The notes under the pieces: generated by a model
The model's database searches: none
Told to the model about the DNA's origin: nothing
What the model saw: only the letters and a program-made list of their open reading frames with translations
Made by a program: the position numbers and the translations under genes
Assembly: GCA_023052935.1 (NCBI GenBank)
Contig: CM041298.1
Coordinates: 112,025,977-112,089,976, forward strand
DNA from: Piezodorus guildinii
Lineage: Eukaryota; Arthropoda; Insecta; Hemiptera; Pentatomidae
DNA: 64,000 nucleotides
Direction: 5' to 3'
Shown here: positions 42,412 through 53,000 of the stretch, one piece after another
How the letters are laid out: the number at the start of each line of letters is the position of its first letter
How positions within the stretch are numbered: position 1 is the stretch's first letter

Positions 42412-42431
42412 GCCTAAATAAATTATTAATA

Positions 42432-43205
42432 GACTTCAAAATTGTCGAAACTCGTAGTTAAGATGTGTAGATATTATACTCTGCTCTGGTGGCCTTATAT
42501 AAAAAGTACTTCAGTGCTTGAAGTACAAAAATGCTGAGTACATGGGGATAATAAAAAGAACTCAGGAGGAAAGTTGAGCAGTTTTTGTACTTCGCAGCCA
42601 TTTTCTGAAGTACAGCATATACTGCCTCTGTACTTCAACTGGTTCATTATTTAAGTACAATACTCCGTACTTTTATTTTTAGTATTTGCCCTTCTATAGT
42701 ATAATGTGGCAATTCTGATTCGTCGTTTTTAGTGAAAGGGTTTCTGTACATTCCAGTATGACTTATTAGAATTAGACTACAAACACAGACTTTTTTGCAC
42801 GGCATGATTATTTCGACGTTGAACGTGTTCGCGAATGGAGAATCGGATTCGACAGTTTTCAGATCATGCAGTGTCATGTTAAAAAAAAAAAAAGACATTC
42901 TAAGTGAGACGGAAGCCATGCTAAATTGATAGGCTGTCGTCAAACCCAGAGTTGAGGAACTTCGCATTCAGCCCGCAAAGCTTTGTTCATGCACAGATCA
43001 ATTTTCCCGACAGGTCTCTGAATGCAAATCCCATGAGGGACATCTGCTGGTTGGAATATCGAAGCAGGTTCGAAACGTACGCAATTTAAATCTGGTATTC
43101 TTGTGTGTGATTATTTAAAAAAAAAGGGAAGAAACTGGTTTCTTAGATGCAATACTAGATATGAACTATCATTTTTGATATGTATACACTAAATAGAAGT
43201 ATATG
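42432..43205. other. Unassigned sequence
   Basis: A 106-codon minus frame (42647-42967) shows no recognisable domain. No repeat family identified. Confidence 0.3.
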
Positions 43206-43207
43206 TG

Positions 43208-43452
43208 CAGATGTAGTGGCTAGCATAACAGTTTTCTTTGCCCTACGTCGCGAGTTCAAACCTACCAGGAGTTCGTAGGATTTTTTAAAACGGAGTAAAA
43301 AAGCCTTGCTGATTCCGTCCTTCGGAGGAAACGTAAAATGGTTGTCCCTATCCTGTGTAATGTCAGGTACTCGCTATGAATCCGTATTCTACTTAAACCT
43401 AGAGAGGATAAATTTTGGACTCCCACTGTAACATCGTCCAATAAATAATGAA
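43208..43452 (+). repeat. SINE-C copy
   Basis: Plus strand: GTAGTGGCTAGCATAACAG (box A region), GCGAGTTCAAACCTA (box B), body with GTCCTTCGGAGGAAACG and GGACTCCCACTGTAACATCG, tail AATAAATAATGAATAAAAAA. Confidence 0.75.
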
Positions 43453-43908
43453 TAAAAAAAAAGATCTTTCTGGAATATCAAAGTAACGTTTTCACCAAAA
43501 TTGACAAACTTTTAATTTATTTTTTTTTTCATTAGAGGCTTTAACTATTAGGGTTAGTACTGAAATCAATTTACCTTAACTGTTACTTTATTTAATAGAT
43601 TTAGCACACGCCACCACCGTGGTTTCTAAGGTTTCTAAATATATTATGGTGTTCGCGATTGCGCGAATTAAAAATAATAATATTTATTTTGATTCAAATT
43701 TGATTGGATTGAGCCTTGGATACACAGATGTTTTAATTCGACAGTCTTTTGTTTTTTGCTATAGCGTCAGTGTGAATTGAGATTCAGTCCCGGTGGCATG
43801 TTTTTGTAGTCCGTGACGATATTTGTAGTGATATTCGGTTCCCGGTCACGATAGAGGGACTCAATTTCAAGAATTTAGGTTCTCCTAAGTTTTACAAGAT
43901 AAATCTAG

Positions 43909-43973
43909 GAGCAGCTGGAGGAGACTGCCGAGCCTGAGCGGGCCCGTTCTAGAAGACACAAGAAGGCGATTAG
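43909..43973 (+). CDS. Weak exon candidate
   Basis: AATCTAG acceptor, 65 GC-rich bases open as EQLEETAEPERARSRRHKKA then I and a split codon, donor TTAG|GTAAGC. The peptide is charged and low-complexity, without a recognised domain. It may equally be part of an unrecognised retroelement leader. Evidence is only the splice-like signals and the local jump in GC. Confidence 0.22.
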
Positions 43974-44174
43974 GTAAGCTGCTGTCTATCTTAAATTTAT
44001 TTGTAAAACGACTTGGAGATCCCTTATTCTGGGCAGAATCAAAATTTAAAGTTTTTTATTATTATTTTTATCATACAGTCCACAACCAGAAAATTTTTAA
44101 TGGGTACAATTCGTACCATATGGCATCGTCCGATTATGTACAGTTGCATTGCGTGACGTAAAAAAAAGAAATAA

Positions 44175-44206
<32 letters not shown>

Positions 44207-44208
44207 TT
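44175..44208. repeat. A-rich and (TA)n tract
   Basis: Simple repeat directly before the SINE-C fragment. Confidence 0.8.
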
Positions 44209-44213
44209 ATCTA

Positions 44214-44325
44214 TACGGTCCAGAGCCTGTGTAAGATACTCGTTTAAGATCCACGGAACCTAGATGGGTAAAATTTAGGACTCCCATCGTAGTATCGTTA
44301 AATAAAAATAAAAAGTGACGCTAAG
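44214..44325 (+). repeat. SINE-C 3' fragment
   Basis: GAGCCTGTGTAAGATACTCG-type block through GGACTCCCATCGTAGTATCG to the TTAAATAAAAATAAAAAG tail. Confidence 0.65.
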
Positions 44326-44394
44326 TGTATAAACAATCTAAAATGAAAGTTTCAATCAAAACTCACTGTCATTGCTAAAACTTTAAACCCACCT

Positions 44395-44560
44395 GTAGCA
44401 TAGTAGATAACATAACAGCCTACTAAACCCAAGTTTAAACATCGAAAGTTGGGCATAGAATTTTTAATTGGGAGTAAAAAATTCTTATTTATGCTGTTCT
44501 TCGAAGAGGATTTAAGAGGTGGTTCCGAACCTGTGCGTTGTCAGATACTCCTTATAGATC
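44395..44560 (+). repeat. SINE-C 5' fragment
   Basis: GATAACATAACAGCCTACTA head, box B-like CAAGTTTAAACATCG (diverged), then AATTGGGAGTAAAAAATTCT and CTGTGCGTTGTCAGATACTC. Confidence 0.6.
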
Positions 44561-44819
44561 ATTTTCTAATTAAATTTTTTTTCCTATTTTTACATAATTC
44601 AATTCTCTATGAAATAGCACTTTTTTTATGAAAATTCATTTATCAATTAGGAGAAACTTAAATTTATTATTTATTCGTTATTCGCGTTCCACGCATCTTG
44701 AAACGTAAGCCTTCATATTTTGAAGAGAGGTAAATTGTTTCTGTATCTTAAGAAATAAGTTGAGTTACGGGCTTATTTATAGATGAAACTTCTATGAAAT
44801 TTATTTATTTATTTTTTTT

Positions 44820-45392
44820 TTTTTTATTGAGATATATTACAATTTGTTACAAAATGAACAATAATAATATTGATAAGAGATCACATTCATACTATATATA
44901 CAGAAAATAATAATAATGGTCAAATTACATAAAATATAACATAAATTCAAATATATACAATAAAATAATAATAATAAATAAAAAAACAAAACAAATCGAA
45001 AGATAAACCTATTATGAAATTTATAGAGATTTTTTTTTCTTTTCTTCTCTTTTTAAATTATTCGCGGTTTTTTTATTAAAGAACACTAATACATTATTCT
45101 CCATCTTCAAAAATGAATAAGTTATTGAATTAAATCATTTTTAAATGGCCGCTATTTTAAAAATAACCAGCTGATATCAGCATGTGTTAGGATCATCGTT
45201 ACATGCCCTAGTTCTTTGTGGCTTATTAAAAAAAAAAAAATGGTTTAGTAGTTTCGGAGAAATGCGGCAGACGGTGGACAATCGGATTTTTTTCATTCGT
45301 TATCCGGGTTCTACTCATCTTGTAACGTAAGCCCTCAAATTTTGAAGGGGGTTACTTAAGTTTTTTATAAAAAAATTTTTTTTTTTTTTTTT
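44820..45392 (-). repeat. Dispersed repeat D, copy 3 (interrupted)
   Basis: Minus-oriented: tandem-unit part near 45090-45160, GCTGATATCAGCATG, CATCGTTACATGCCCTAGT, TTTCGGAGAAATGCGGCAGA and a T-run at 45367-45392. The RTE-like LINE is inserted in that run; the final block of D resumes at 47030. Confidence 0.65.
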
Positions 45393-47015
45393 AACAATAT
45401 AATTGTGGATCCCATTGAGATATTAAATAAATTTAAACAACACTTTGACGGCATTCAAAATACGGAGAATAATAATCAATCTTTTCTCTCTGAATATCAG
45501 AGCGCTGAACCATGGACAGACGCACCGAGTAAAGAGGAAGTCGAAATGGCGATAGGAAAATTAAAACGTTATAAAGCTGCAGGAAATGATAATATCACGA
45601 GTGAATTAATCAAGGCGTGTGGAGAAGCGGGCTTTTCCAGATTACATGTTTTAGTTAAGAAGATCTAGGAAAATGAAAAAATGCCCGAAGAATGGAAAGA
45701 ATCAATACTTCCGATTCACAAAAAAGGACCGAGGACGGATTGTAACAACTATCGTGGGATCTCTCTTCTCCCAATATGCTATAAAATATTCTCGTCAATA
45801 ATAACTAGCCGAATCACAGAATACGCTAAGGAAACTATCGGAGACTATTAATGTGGTTTTAGGCGGAATCGCTCGACTATTGATCAAATATTTTCCTTAC
45901 GTCAAATATTAGAGAAAAAATTGGAATACAAGCGTGTAGTCCATCAAATTTATATCGATTTTAAAAAGGCTTATGATTCAATAGACCTTCAGAAGCTATA
46001 TAACATTATGATTGAACAGGGAATACCTAGAAAGTTAGTAAACCTAGTAGAGATGTGTTTGTCGGAAACATTCCATAAAGTTAGAATCGGTCATAATTAC
46101 TCCAAGGGATTTGAGGTGGGATCGGGTTTGAAACAAGGTAATTCTCTTTCTCCTGTGTTATTTAATATAGCTCTAGAATGTCATAGAAAAGGTGATGAGT
46201 ACCGAGAAACGTTTAAATATGGGTGACAATATTCCGGTTTTGGGGTATGCCGATGATTTGGTACTGCTAGGTGAAGACACGGAAACCATACAACTAAATA
46301 CAATTGTGTTTATAAAAACCGGTAAAGAAATAGGACTCGAATTAAATACCGATAAGACGAAATATATGATTAGTAGCAGAAACGGTGGCGATCTTGGTGA
46401 TATTGGTATATCAGGGCATACTTTTGAACACGTAGAGAAATTCAAGTATTTAGGTTCAATGATAACAATTAAAAATGAAATCCAAGAAGAAATAAAGTCT
46501 CGGTTAAAGGTGGGACATGCGTGTTACTATTCAGTTGCTAAGTTACTTAGTTCGCGGCTTCTATCTAAAACATAAAGGTAAGAATTTATAAAACTATTAT
46601 CCTTCAGACGGTTTTTTACGGATATGAAACGTGGCCGCTTACTTTAAAGGATGAACAACGGCTTAAGATTTTTGAAAATAAGGTACTGCGTAAAATATTT
46701 GGTCCTAAGAGAGACGCGGCCACTAGGGAGTTTAGAGGGTTGCACAATATAATTGATTTGATAGCATCGTGGAGACTCAAATGGGCGAGAAAAGTTGTTG
46801 GGCTCGGTGAAGAGCGGATTCCGAGAAAGTTGGTATTCGCTGATCCGACTGGTAGGCGTCCGAAAGGTAGGCCGAAGCGTCGATGGGAGGATTGCGTTAA
46901 GGCTGATCTCGGGGGCTTGGGCTTGAACGGTGAACATTGGACGAGTCTGTGTAGACGGAATTTGGTGGTATCAGCATCGAACCTTCGGGTTCGGTAAGCC
47001 TATTATTATTATTAT
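45393..47015 (+). pseudogene. RTE-like LINE, longest copy, multiply broken
   Basis: About 1.6 kb of RT coding, collinear with 39534-40515 and extending further 5'. Blocks: MAIGKLKRYKAAGNDNITSE (about 45545), NNYRGISLLPICYKIFSSII (45745), QIYIDFKKAYDSIDLQKLYN with the first catalytic Asp (45948), SGLKQGNSLSPVLFNIALE (46130), YADDLVLLGEDTETI (46246), and the basic end GRRPKGRPKRRWEDCVKADL. Damage: a TAG at 45666, TAA at about 45849, two 2-bp deletions (about 46178 and 46570) and a 30-bp in-frame deletion near 46746 relative to the sister copy. Tail (ATT)n at 46999-47020. Confidence 0.85.
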
Positions 47016-47029
47016 TATTTTTTTTTTTT

Positions 47030-47075
47030 TTTTTAGTCGATTACAAAGGTTCATTATTGAAAATAATAAACCAAA
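47030..47075 (-). repeat. Dispersed repeat D, end fragment
   Basis: AGTCGATTACAAAGGTTCAT with TATTGAAAATAATAAACC is the beginning of family D read backwards, completing the copy interrupted at 45392. Confidence 0.7.
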
Positions 47076-47434
47076 ACAGAGGTGAGTGAACGTCGTATGG
47101 TGTTGCACGGGATTTTTTCATTTTTATTAAAAAGGTAATATTTAAATTACAAGACATAATAAAATTAAATTTAGTTGTCTATTATATTTTTTTTTTTCTA
47201 GGCAAGACCAGTAGTAAACTAATTCGAGAATGAATGTCCCACATTCCAGGGAAATTCTTCCGCTCAAGCGAACACAATGCCTTCAAGTCCCCACTCTTAA
47301 CAGATTGAAGGAAATACTTTTCTCTTATTTAAGGCTTTCCTACCGATTAAGTTTGCAAATAGTTTTTCTTTTTTTTTTTTTTTTTTATCCTAGGTCTGTA
47401 GTTTGTTTTAAAAATTCTGCACTGATTATAATTT
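47076..47434. other. Unassigned AT-rich sequence
   Basis: T-rich runs; nothing recognised. Confidence 0.3.
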
Positions 47435-48480
47435 ATTTATTGAAATTTACAACAGTATTAGTATATACATCAAATTAATTGGCTAATAATATATACATGA
47501 AGAGAATATCCCCGTTGGCAGCTAACCACTATGTAATATAAACAAAAAGGTTTAGAGGTCATTTTCTTTTCAGACGCCTCGGAGGATCGTCAGGAAAGAA
47601 AGAGGAAGCAAGGATTGTAACTAGTGGGTTAAAGTGGAAGTGGAGTTGTCATGAAAGGATGATACCTCGTACGGGCCAAATCAGCAACATATGGGACATT
47701 AAGGTCTTTATGGATGAGTTCGTTGGTGACTAAGTAAGGAGCAATGAGGATTTTTCGAAGGATTTTGGATTGAATACGGGAAGAATTTGATGGTTTAGTA
47801 GAGCCCCAGAGCTCAACTTCGTACGTCCAGATTGGGACATTATTACGGTATATAGATGAACCTTTTGTAGTTAAGTGGAAGGTTAGAGCGTCTGTCCAGT
47901 AAGTGTTTAAGTAAGTGAAAGCGGCGGGCAGTATCATGTCGTTTCAGCCTTGTTAGCGGATTCTAAGTTAGACGTTTGTCAAGTAGGAGTCCTGGATATC
48001 CAATCTGTTCAACCGGGACAAGCGGAATATTATTAAAGGAGACTGTAGGGAAGGATGTCATAGGCTTACGACGAAGGGTAAAGGTAATTTGTTGGGATTT
48101 ATTGGAATTGATTTTGACTCTCTAATTCTGACACCATACCTAAAGGACTCTGATGTGGGATTGGAGAGTTTGAGAGGCAGTAGTTGGATCAGCATTGACT
48201 GATAAGTGTCATCAGCATAGGTAGAAAGGAATGTGTTATCATCTGTACAGACTGTGTAAAGAATGGGTCCTATGATACTGCCTTGAGGAACACCAGCAGA
48301 CTGAGTAAATAGGGATGAATAGGATCTCTTGTGATTTATTTTGAAGAATCCTTCAGAGAGGTAGGACTGTAGGAGGGAGAAATTTACGGAACTTGTAAAG
48401 CAGTCCTGGGCGCCAATCTCTGTCAAGGCCTCTGTACTAATTAAAAAATGTTCAAATATTACATAAGAAACACTGGTATT
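47435..48480 (-). pseudogene. LINE-A copy
   Basis: Minus strand, 5'-truncated. 48058-48489 contains SYLSEGFFKINHKRSYSSLF, TQSAGVPQGSIIGPILYTVC and TFLSTYADDTY with YADD; after breaks, 47629-47937 has VPIWTYEVELWGSTKPSNSS and LVTNELIHKDLNVPYVADLA; the 3' UTR ends at about 47435. Several short deletions relative to 12660-13715 shift the frame. Confidence 0.85.
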
Positions 48481-48489
48481 GAATGTCAC

Positions 48490-48560
48490 GTATTAGCTAG
48501 CTTAAAAAAACCTTCTATGCCCAAGCTGTCGGGTTCAAACCCGGCAGATGGTCCTTGATA
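48490..48560 (+). repeat. SINE-C head fragment
   Basis: TTAGCTAGCTTAAAAAAACC, then GTCGGGTTCAAACCCGGCAG with an intact box B, and GGTCCTTG; body missing. Confidence 0.6.
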
Positions 48561-49180
48561 GTTTAAGAATGATTGTACAGAATATGTTTAACATTAATTA
48601 AAATTTCGTAATTATTTGAATAATGTTCCCCTGCCTGCGATAGTGAAATGCAGTGTCCTTACCTCTGGACAAGGAATATAATGTTTTATTTCCTTTTAAA
48701 TGTATTGGGTAATAAAATAATTTCGTAACGTTCTTTACTGGTGATTTCAATAAAAACTTTAAATTCTTATAAATATTTTAAATCAATTATATATAACCCA
48801 TTTTAATGTTTAAAATGTTGTCATGTTTCATCATTTTGGTTAAATTTGGTCGTCAACAGCTGCAGGACGACCCGAGTGCTTTGTATCTTTCAAGTCTAAA
48901 TTTCCAGTTTTGAACCGAGCAAACTACATACGGGCTGCGCTATCTCCTAAGGCATCGCCATACAAACTGCATAGGGTATAGCCGGGTTAGGATGGTAAAT
49001 CTGCCCCCTTGGCTTTTTGACTAACTTGGGGGATCATCAATTTGGTGTCTAATAAAAATAATTCACCCAAATTTTTAGCTTTTTAATTCTAACAGTTTTC
49101 GAGATTTTTTAAAAAGCTATTTTTTCGATTTTATTATTTTTTTTTTTATATCATTTACTATTATAGAAGAGTAATTTAGG
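48561..49180. other. Unassigned sequence
   Basis: No repeat family or reading frame recognised. Confidence 0.3.
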
Positions 49181-49828
49181 ATATGATTATATCAATTGGA
49201 ACATTCTCTTCTAATTATATTTATATATATTTATTTATCAAAACATGTCAAAGATTATTCTTATTACGTTTCGAGGTACCCTAGACCTCATCTTCAGATA
49301 TTCAATATTATCTAAAATATAATTGAATAAATATTATAACTGAATGTATATATATTATTAATATCTAACCTAAATAAAAATTATGTTGTGGATATTTGAA
49401 AACATTGATTAGCACAAGAAAGGTATAAGATAAAGACTATTTTAGTATACATGATAGTTGCAAGTGCACAGGAAAATGAATATGTGATAGTGAAAAGTTA
49501 GAATTTAATAGAATTACTAATCATATATATGAACTTAATATGAAAGAAATTATAGTATTAATTGACCTATATTGAGATACAATATGGAAATAAATGTAAG
49601 TATATTTATAATAATAAACAGAATGTAAATAGTTTAAATTATAAATTGTTTCTAATTTATTGATAATATGTTCTTAATGTATATATAATTAGTTATAATA
49701 TTTATTCAATTATATTTTAGATAATATTGAAAATCTGAAGGGGTACCTCAAAACGTAATAAGAATAATCTTTGACATGTTTTGATAAACATAATGAGAAG
49801 AGAATGTTCCAATTGATATAATCATATT
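49181..49828. mobile_element. Fold-back element F3 with hammerhead-like core
   Basis: Inverted arms of about 150-180 bp (49181-49365 and 49660-49828; outer ends ATATGATTATATCAATTGGA and its complement) around a 300-base AT-rich centre. The left arm on minus (49299-49266) reads CTGAAGA, U, hairpin GAGGT(CTAGGGT)ACCTC, GAAACGTA: it fits CUGANGA-hairpin-GAAAC with a GUA triplet. The right arm has lost most of the hairpin (CTGAAGGGGTACCTCAAAAC). Confidence 0.6.
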
Positions 49829-49978
49829 ATTATTTTTTTTTGTAAATTTGAAATTAATTAAAGATTATGTTTTCTCTGATTCTTATGAGTTAAAGGCATG
49901 AAAAAATTATATGATCATTATTCTTAAACGAAAAGTCGATTTTTAGTGGAAAAATAAAACGAAAATATGTACTTTTGT

Positions 49979-50262
49979 TGTTTGTTTATTTATTTAACGT
50001 CACTTTATGCTACTATGGCTAATCGGACGATGCTACAGTGGGAGTCCTAAATTTTGCCTATCCAGGTTTTATTAGGATAGGGATTTTTAACGAGTTCCTG
50101 ACATCGCACAGGCTCGGGACCACCTTTTAACGTCCCATCCGAAGGACGGCGTAACTAAGGAATTTTTACTCCCATTAAAAAATCCTAGTACCACCTGCGG
50201 GTTTGAACCCGTGACCATTTGCATAGGAGGCTGTTACGCTAACCACCCTACAAGCTACAAGT
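49979..50262 (-). repeat. SINE-C, best-preserved copy
   Basis: Minus strand: GTTAGCGTAACAGCCTCCTA head with box A, GGTCACGGGTTCAAACCC with box B, body including CCGTCCTTCGGATGGGACGT and GGACTCCCACTGTAGCATCG, tail GTTAAATAAATAAACAA. About 284 bp. Serves as reference for the other copies. Confidence 0.85.
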
Positions 50263-50562
50263 GATCTCATATGTACTTTTTTTAACCTTTTTGAAAAGTG
50301 TCAATCACCGATTTTTTTTTTAGAAAATGTCTTTTATACTCCTCTATGCACAGGATTTTTTTAATTTTTCGAAGTTAGATCATTTTACCCCAAAATGATT
50401 GGATAAAAGCTATGTTTGTTATTCTCTCTATAACGCCGTCTATTTAACCACAATCAATCATTTCTTTTAAGGTCTCGCTTGTTCAGGTATTCTCTATGGC
50501 CTTTTCTAGGGAGGATATATTTTCGGTTAAAAAAATAATTTTCTACACATTTTTACTTTCAC
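50263..50562. other. Unassigned sequence
   Basis: AT-rich, nothing recognised. Confidence 0.3.
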
Positions 50563-51455
50563 TTACTATATATAGTAAGGGGAAGAATTGCGATCGTGAA
50601 AATTTTCGAATTCCAGTTTTCAACGGAAATACACGTTTTAGGGTCCCCTGAGTCTAAATAAGTAAGTCCCGCAAAAAGGTCTGTGTGTGTGTGTGTGGTA
50701 ATTCCCGGGCGGAAACGGTAAGTCCTATGAAACCGAAATTTCATATTTAAGACAACTATACGCCCGAGAAGTGACAAAACTTTTTTCATCAAAATGAGCT
50801 TACCAGAAGAGGCACTTTATATTATGCAATTTGCACCTTTTTTCGATTTTCCAGAACACGGTTTTGACGATTTTGATTAAACTCGCTATATCGATGTAAA
50901 ATTTGATAAGCTTTAATATCATGTAGGTTTTTTTTTGGATAAAAATGGTCTGACAGGGTTTAAATGCCGATATTTTAAATTTTCTTCCCCTAAAGTACCT
51001 TTAATTTTGTAGATTCAATAATAAAAACTAGATTATCTTGTTAACGCTGATAAAAAACAGGTAAATATATAAATTGAATAAATTCGATACCCAACTAAAG
51101 GAGAAAACAGAAAAAATATTTTTTTAAAGCAATTTTTCGTTTTTAAACATAAGAGCAGTAATATATATGTATGATATACCGTTGGAAAGCTAAAGATTTT
51201 AGAAAAAATATCATCTCTTACACAAGCTTTTAAAAGTTAATGCAGAGTGATGAAAAGAAGATAAAATTAACTGATTATTTAAGATAATAATATAATAGAT
51301 TTTTTAATAAAACACACGTTTCTATATAAATTCAATTTGATTAATTCCTTAATAATTTCACGTATTTTTATCTCTAAATGTATTTGAAAATTCTTTCATT
51401 GATTTTAAAAATGGAGGTAAGTGAAAGTCGTGTGTTGCCCGCACCAGATTTTTTG
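50563..51455 (+). repeat. Family M, full-length reference copy
   Basis: Left end TTTACTTTCACTTACTATAT, right end GGAGGTAAGTGAAAGTCGTG plus TGTTGCCCGCACCAGA. The motif ACTTTCACTTACC and its complement GGTAAGTGAAAGT form subterminal inverted repeats. The left end can fold: CTTACTATATAT pairs with ATATATAGTAAG in most copies. Blocks in order: GATCGTGAAAATTTTCGAAT, ACGGAAATACACGTTTTAGG, (GT)n, AAATTTCATATTTAAGACAA, CGGTTTTGACGATTTTGATT, TTTCTTCCCCTAAAGTACC, ACCGTTGGAAAGCTAAAGAT. No coding capacity; about 890 bp. Class unresolved. Confidence 0.85.
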
Positions 51456-51460
51456 ATAAT

Positions 51461-51598
51461 AGGGGTACTCACTACGTTTGCTATAGCATGCTATTTGTGC
51501 TATTGTGCTAAACCCATCAATTTTATACAGGAAATAACTGTAGAAACTCGACGGGTTTAGCAAAATAGCATGCTATAGCAAACGTAGTGAGTAACCCT
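51461..51598. mobile_element. Palindromic MITE, copy 3
   Basis: 138 bp, same ends as the other two copies with one change (GAGTAACCCT), flanked by AAT on both sides (51458-51460, 51599-51601). Lies just outside an M right end. Confidence 0.85.
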
Positions 51599-51694
51599 AA
51601 TGTAAAAACTAAAAAGTTTCTTAAAACGCAAAATTTGAGGGATAAAATCAGTTTTTTAATTTTTTTTCATATTGTTCCACCACTTCGAAAAACT

Positions 51695-51870
51695 TAAATG
51701 TAGCAAGCAAAATACCACTTAAAGATAAGGAATCACGGTTGAAACTAATGCATAAAAGCATTCCAACTGATCTTTTTTTTTAGATATGTAAAAATTATTG
51801 ACTAAGTAAACATTATATAAACACAGAGTAGAAACGAATTGAAATATTAAAAAACGCTACTAACTTATTT
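51695..51870 (+). repeat. Dispersed repeat N, copy 2
   Basis: Matches 3020-3190, sharing AGCAAGCAAAATACCACTTA and GATAAGGAATCACGGTTGAA. Confidence 0.65.
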
Positions 51871-52454
51871 TTCAATCATTAAAAAAATTGATCATCATGA
51901 TATAATGTACTGGATCCTTGATAACTAATAGGTTGTAGAGGTAGAGATTATGTATTAAATGTACGGAACAACATTATTATGATAATTTGTCTACTACAGA
52001 TATGATATTGAAAGTAATTGATCAGTTGATTTCCGAATCGTTAAAAAGAAAACGAATTATGAGGATTAACCACATCATTAGTTGGGTTTAAAAATTCAAG
52101 AGAAACGCTGAAGTACCGACATCCGAAGCTTGGGGATATCATTCCGCCCCAAGCGATGGCCGAACATCAGCGGAATGGGATGAAACGGAACCGAATATAT
52201 TATTTATCGGCTGGCCGAAACAAATATGAAGCGGTTAGCCGATTTTCTGGTCAGTTGATTCTAGTGTACTCTCAGGCGATATAAATCGACTGTAATCTTG
52301 TGAAAAGGGATTAGGTTGGAATATAATTAATTCTGTAATTAACAGCATTTTTTTTTCGAATGTTATATAAAATCGAGCTTTTTTTAAATTAAGAGGATGG
52401 TTGAGAGATCGGTAATCAAAAAATGACCCACTAATAAGTAACACTTATTCCATT
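51871..52454. other. Unassigned sequence
   Basis: A GC-richer 150-base part at 52100-52250 has no match here. No gene claimed. Confidence 0.3.
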
Positions 52455-52502
52455 TGTGTGCCGAAGTTTCGGCCCTCATTGTGGGCCTTCATCTGGGCGA
52501 CT
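52455..52502 (-). ncRNA. Hammerhead-like core, single copy
   Basis: Minus strand 52496-52466: CAGATGA, an A, hairpin GGCCC(ACAATGA)GGGCC, GAAACTTC. It differs from CUGANGA at position 4 (A for U), which should disable cleavage. Same hairpin type as at 30445. Confidence 0.45.
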
Positions 52503-53000
52503 CCGAGAAAGCAATAATATATAAATAAATAAAATCTTTATAACTCTAGGACTTGTCCCTTTAGAATAACATATACAGAATGCACATAACGTGTTTTGGA
52601 ATATTTGACTAAATTAAATACATATAAACAAATCAGTAATTACTGATATAGAATATACATTTCTAAAGGAGAAGAAAATAAAAAAAAAACTTCTTTACAT
52701 TTCTACTGTGACTGGATGATTATTAAATGATAAAATATAAGGGATTTGAAGGTAGAAAGATAGTTGGAGTGACGGATGGATAGAGGAATATTCTCCAGGA
52801 TTGAGGATCGAATGAGAAAAGATCTGTCGAAATGTGCAGTTCGGTGGGACGTGGTGCATAAATCTGTAAGCTTGGAGAGTGTACAACGCGGATGGACAGA
52901 AAATTTGAATTGAAGAAGGTCGAAAATGTATGATGGAATGATGCAAGGAAACACTAGCGACGGTTGGAAGGGTAAAGCCACTCCAAATCCACATACAAAT
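52503..53000 (-). pseudogene. CR1/L2-like LINE, 3' fragment
   Basis: Minus strand pieces SFHLLQFKFSVHPRCTLSKL-like, THFDRSFLIRSSI-like and IPLSIRHSNYLSTFKSLIFY match the last 100 residues of the protein at 56549-58396, with frameshifts. The 3' UTR has GGGACAAGTCC-like TTTAGAATAACAT and ends in (ATTT)n near 52503. Confidence 0.75.

Larger units (their letters stand above)
43453..44213. other. Partly single-copy segment
   Basis: Mixed composition and no match to repeat families of the window; contains the weak exon candidate at 43909-43973. Confidence 0.3.
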
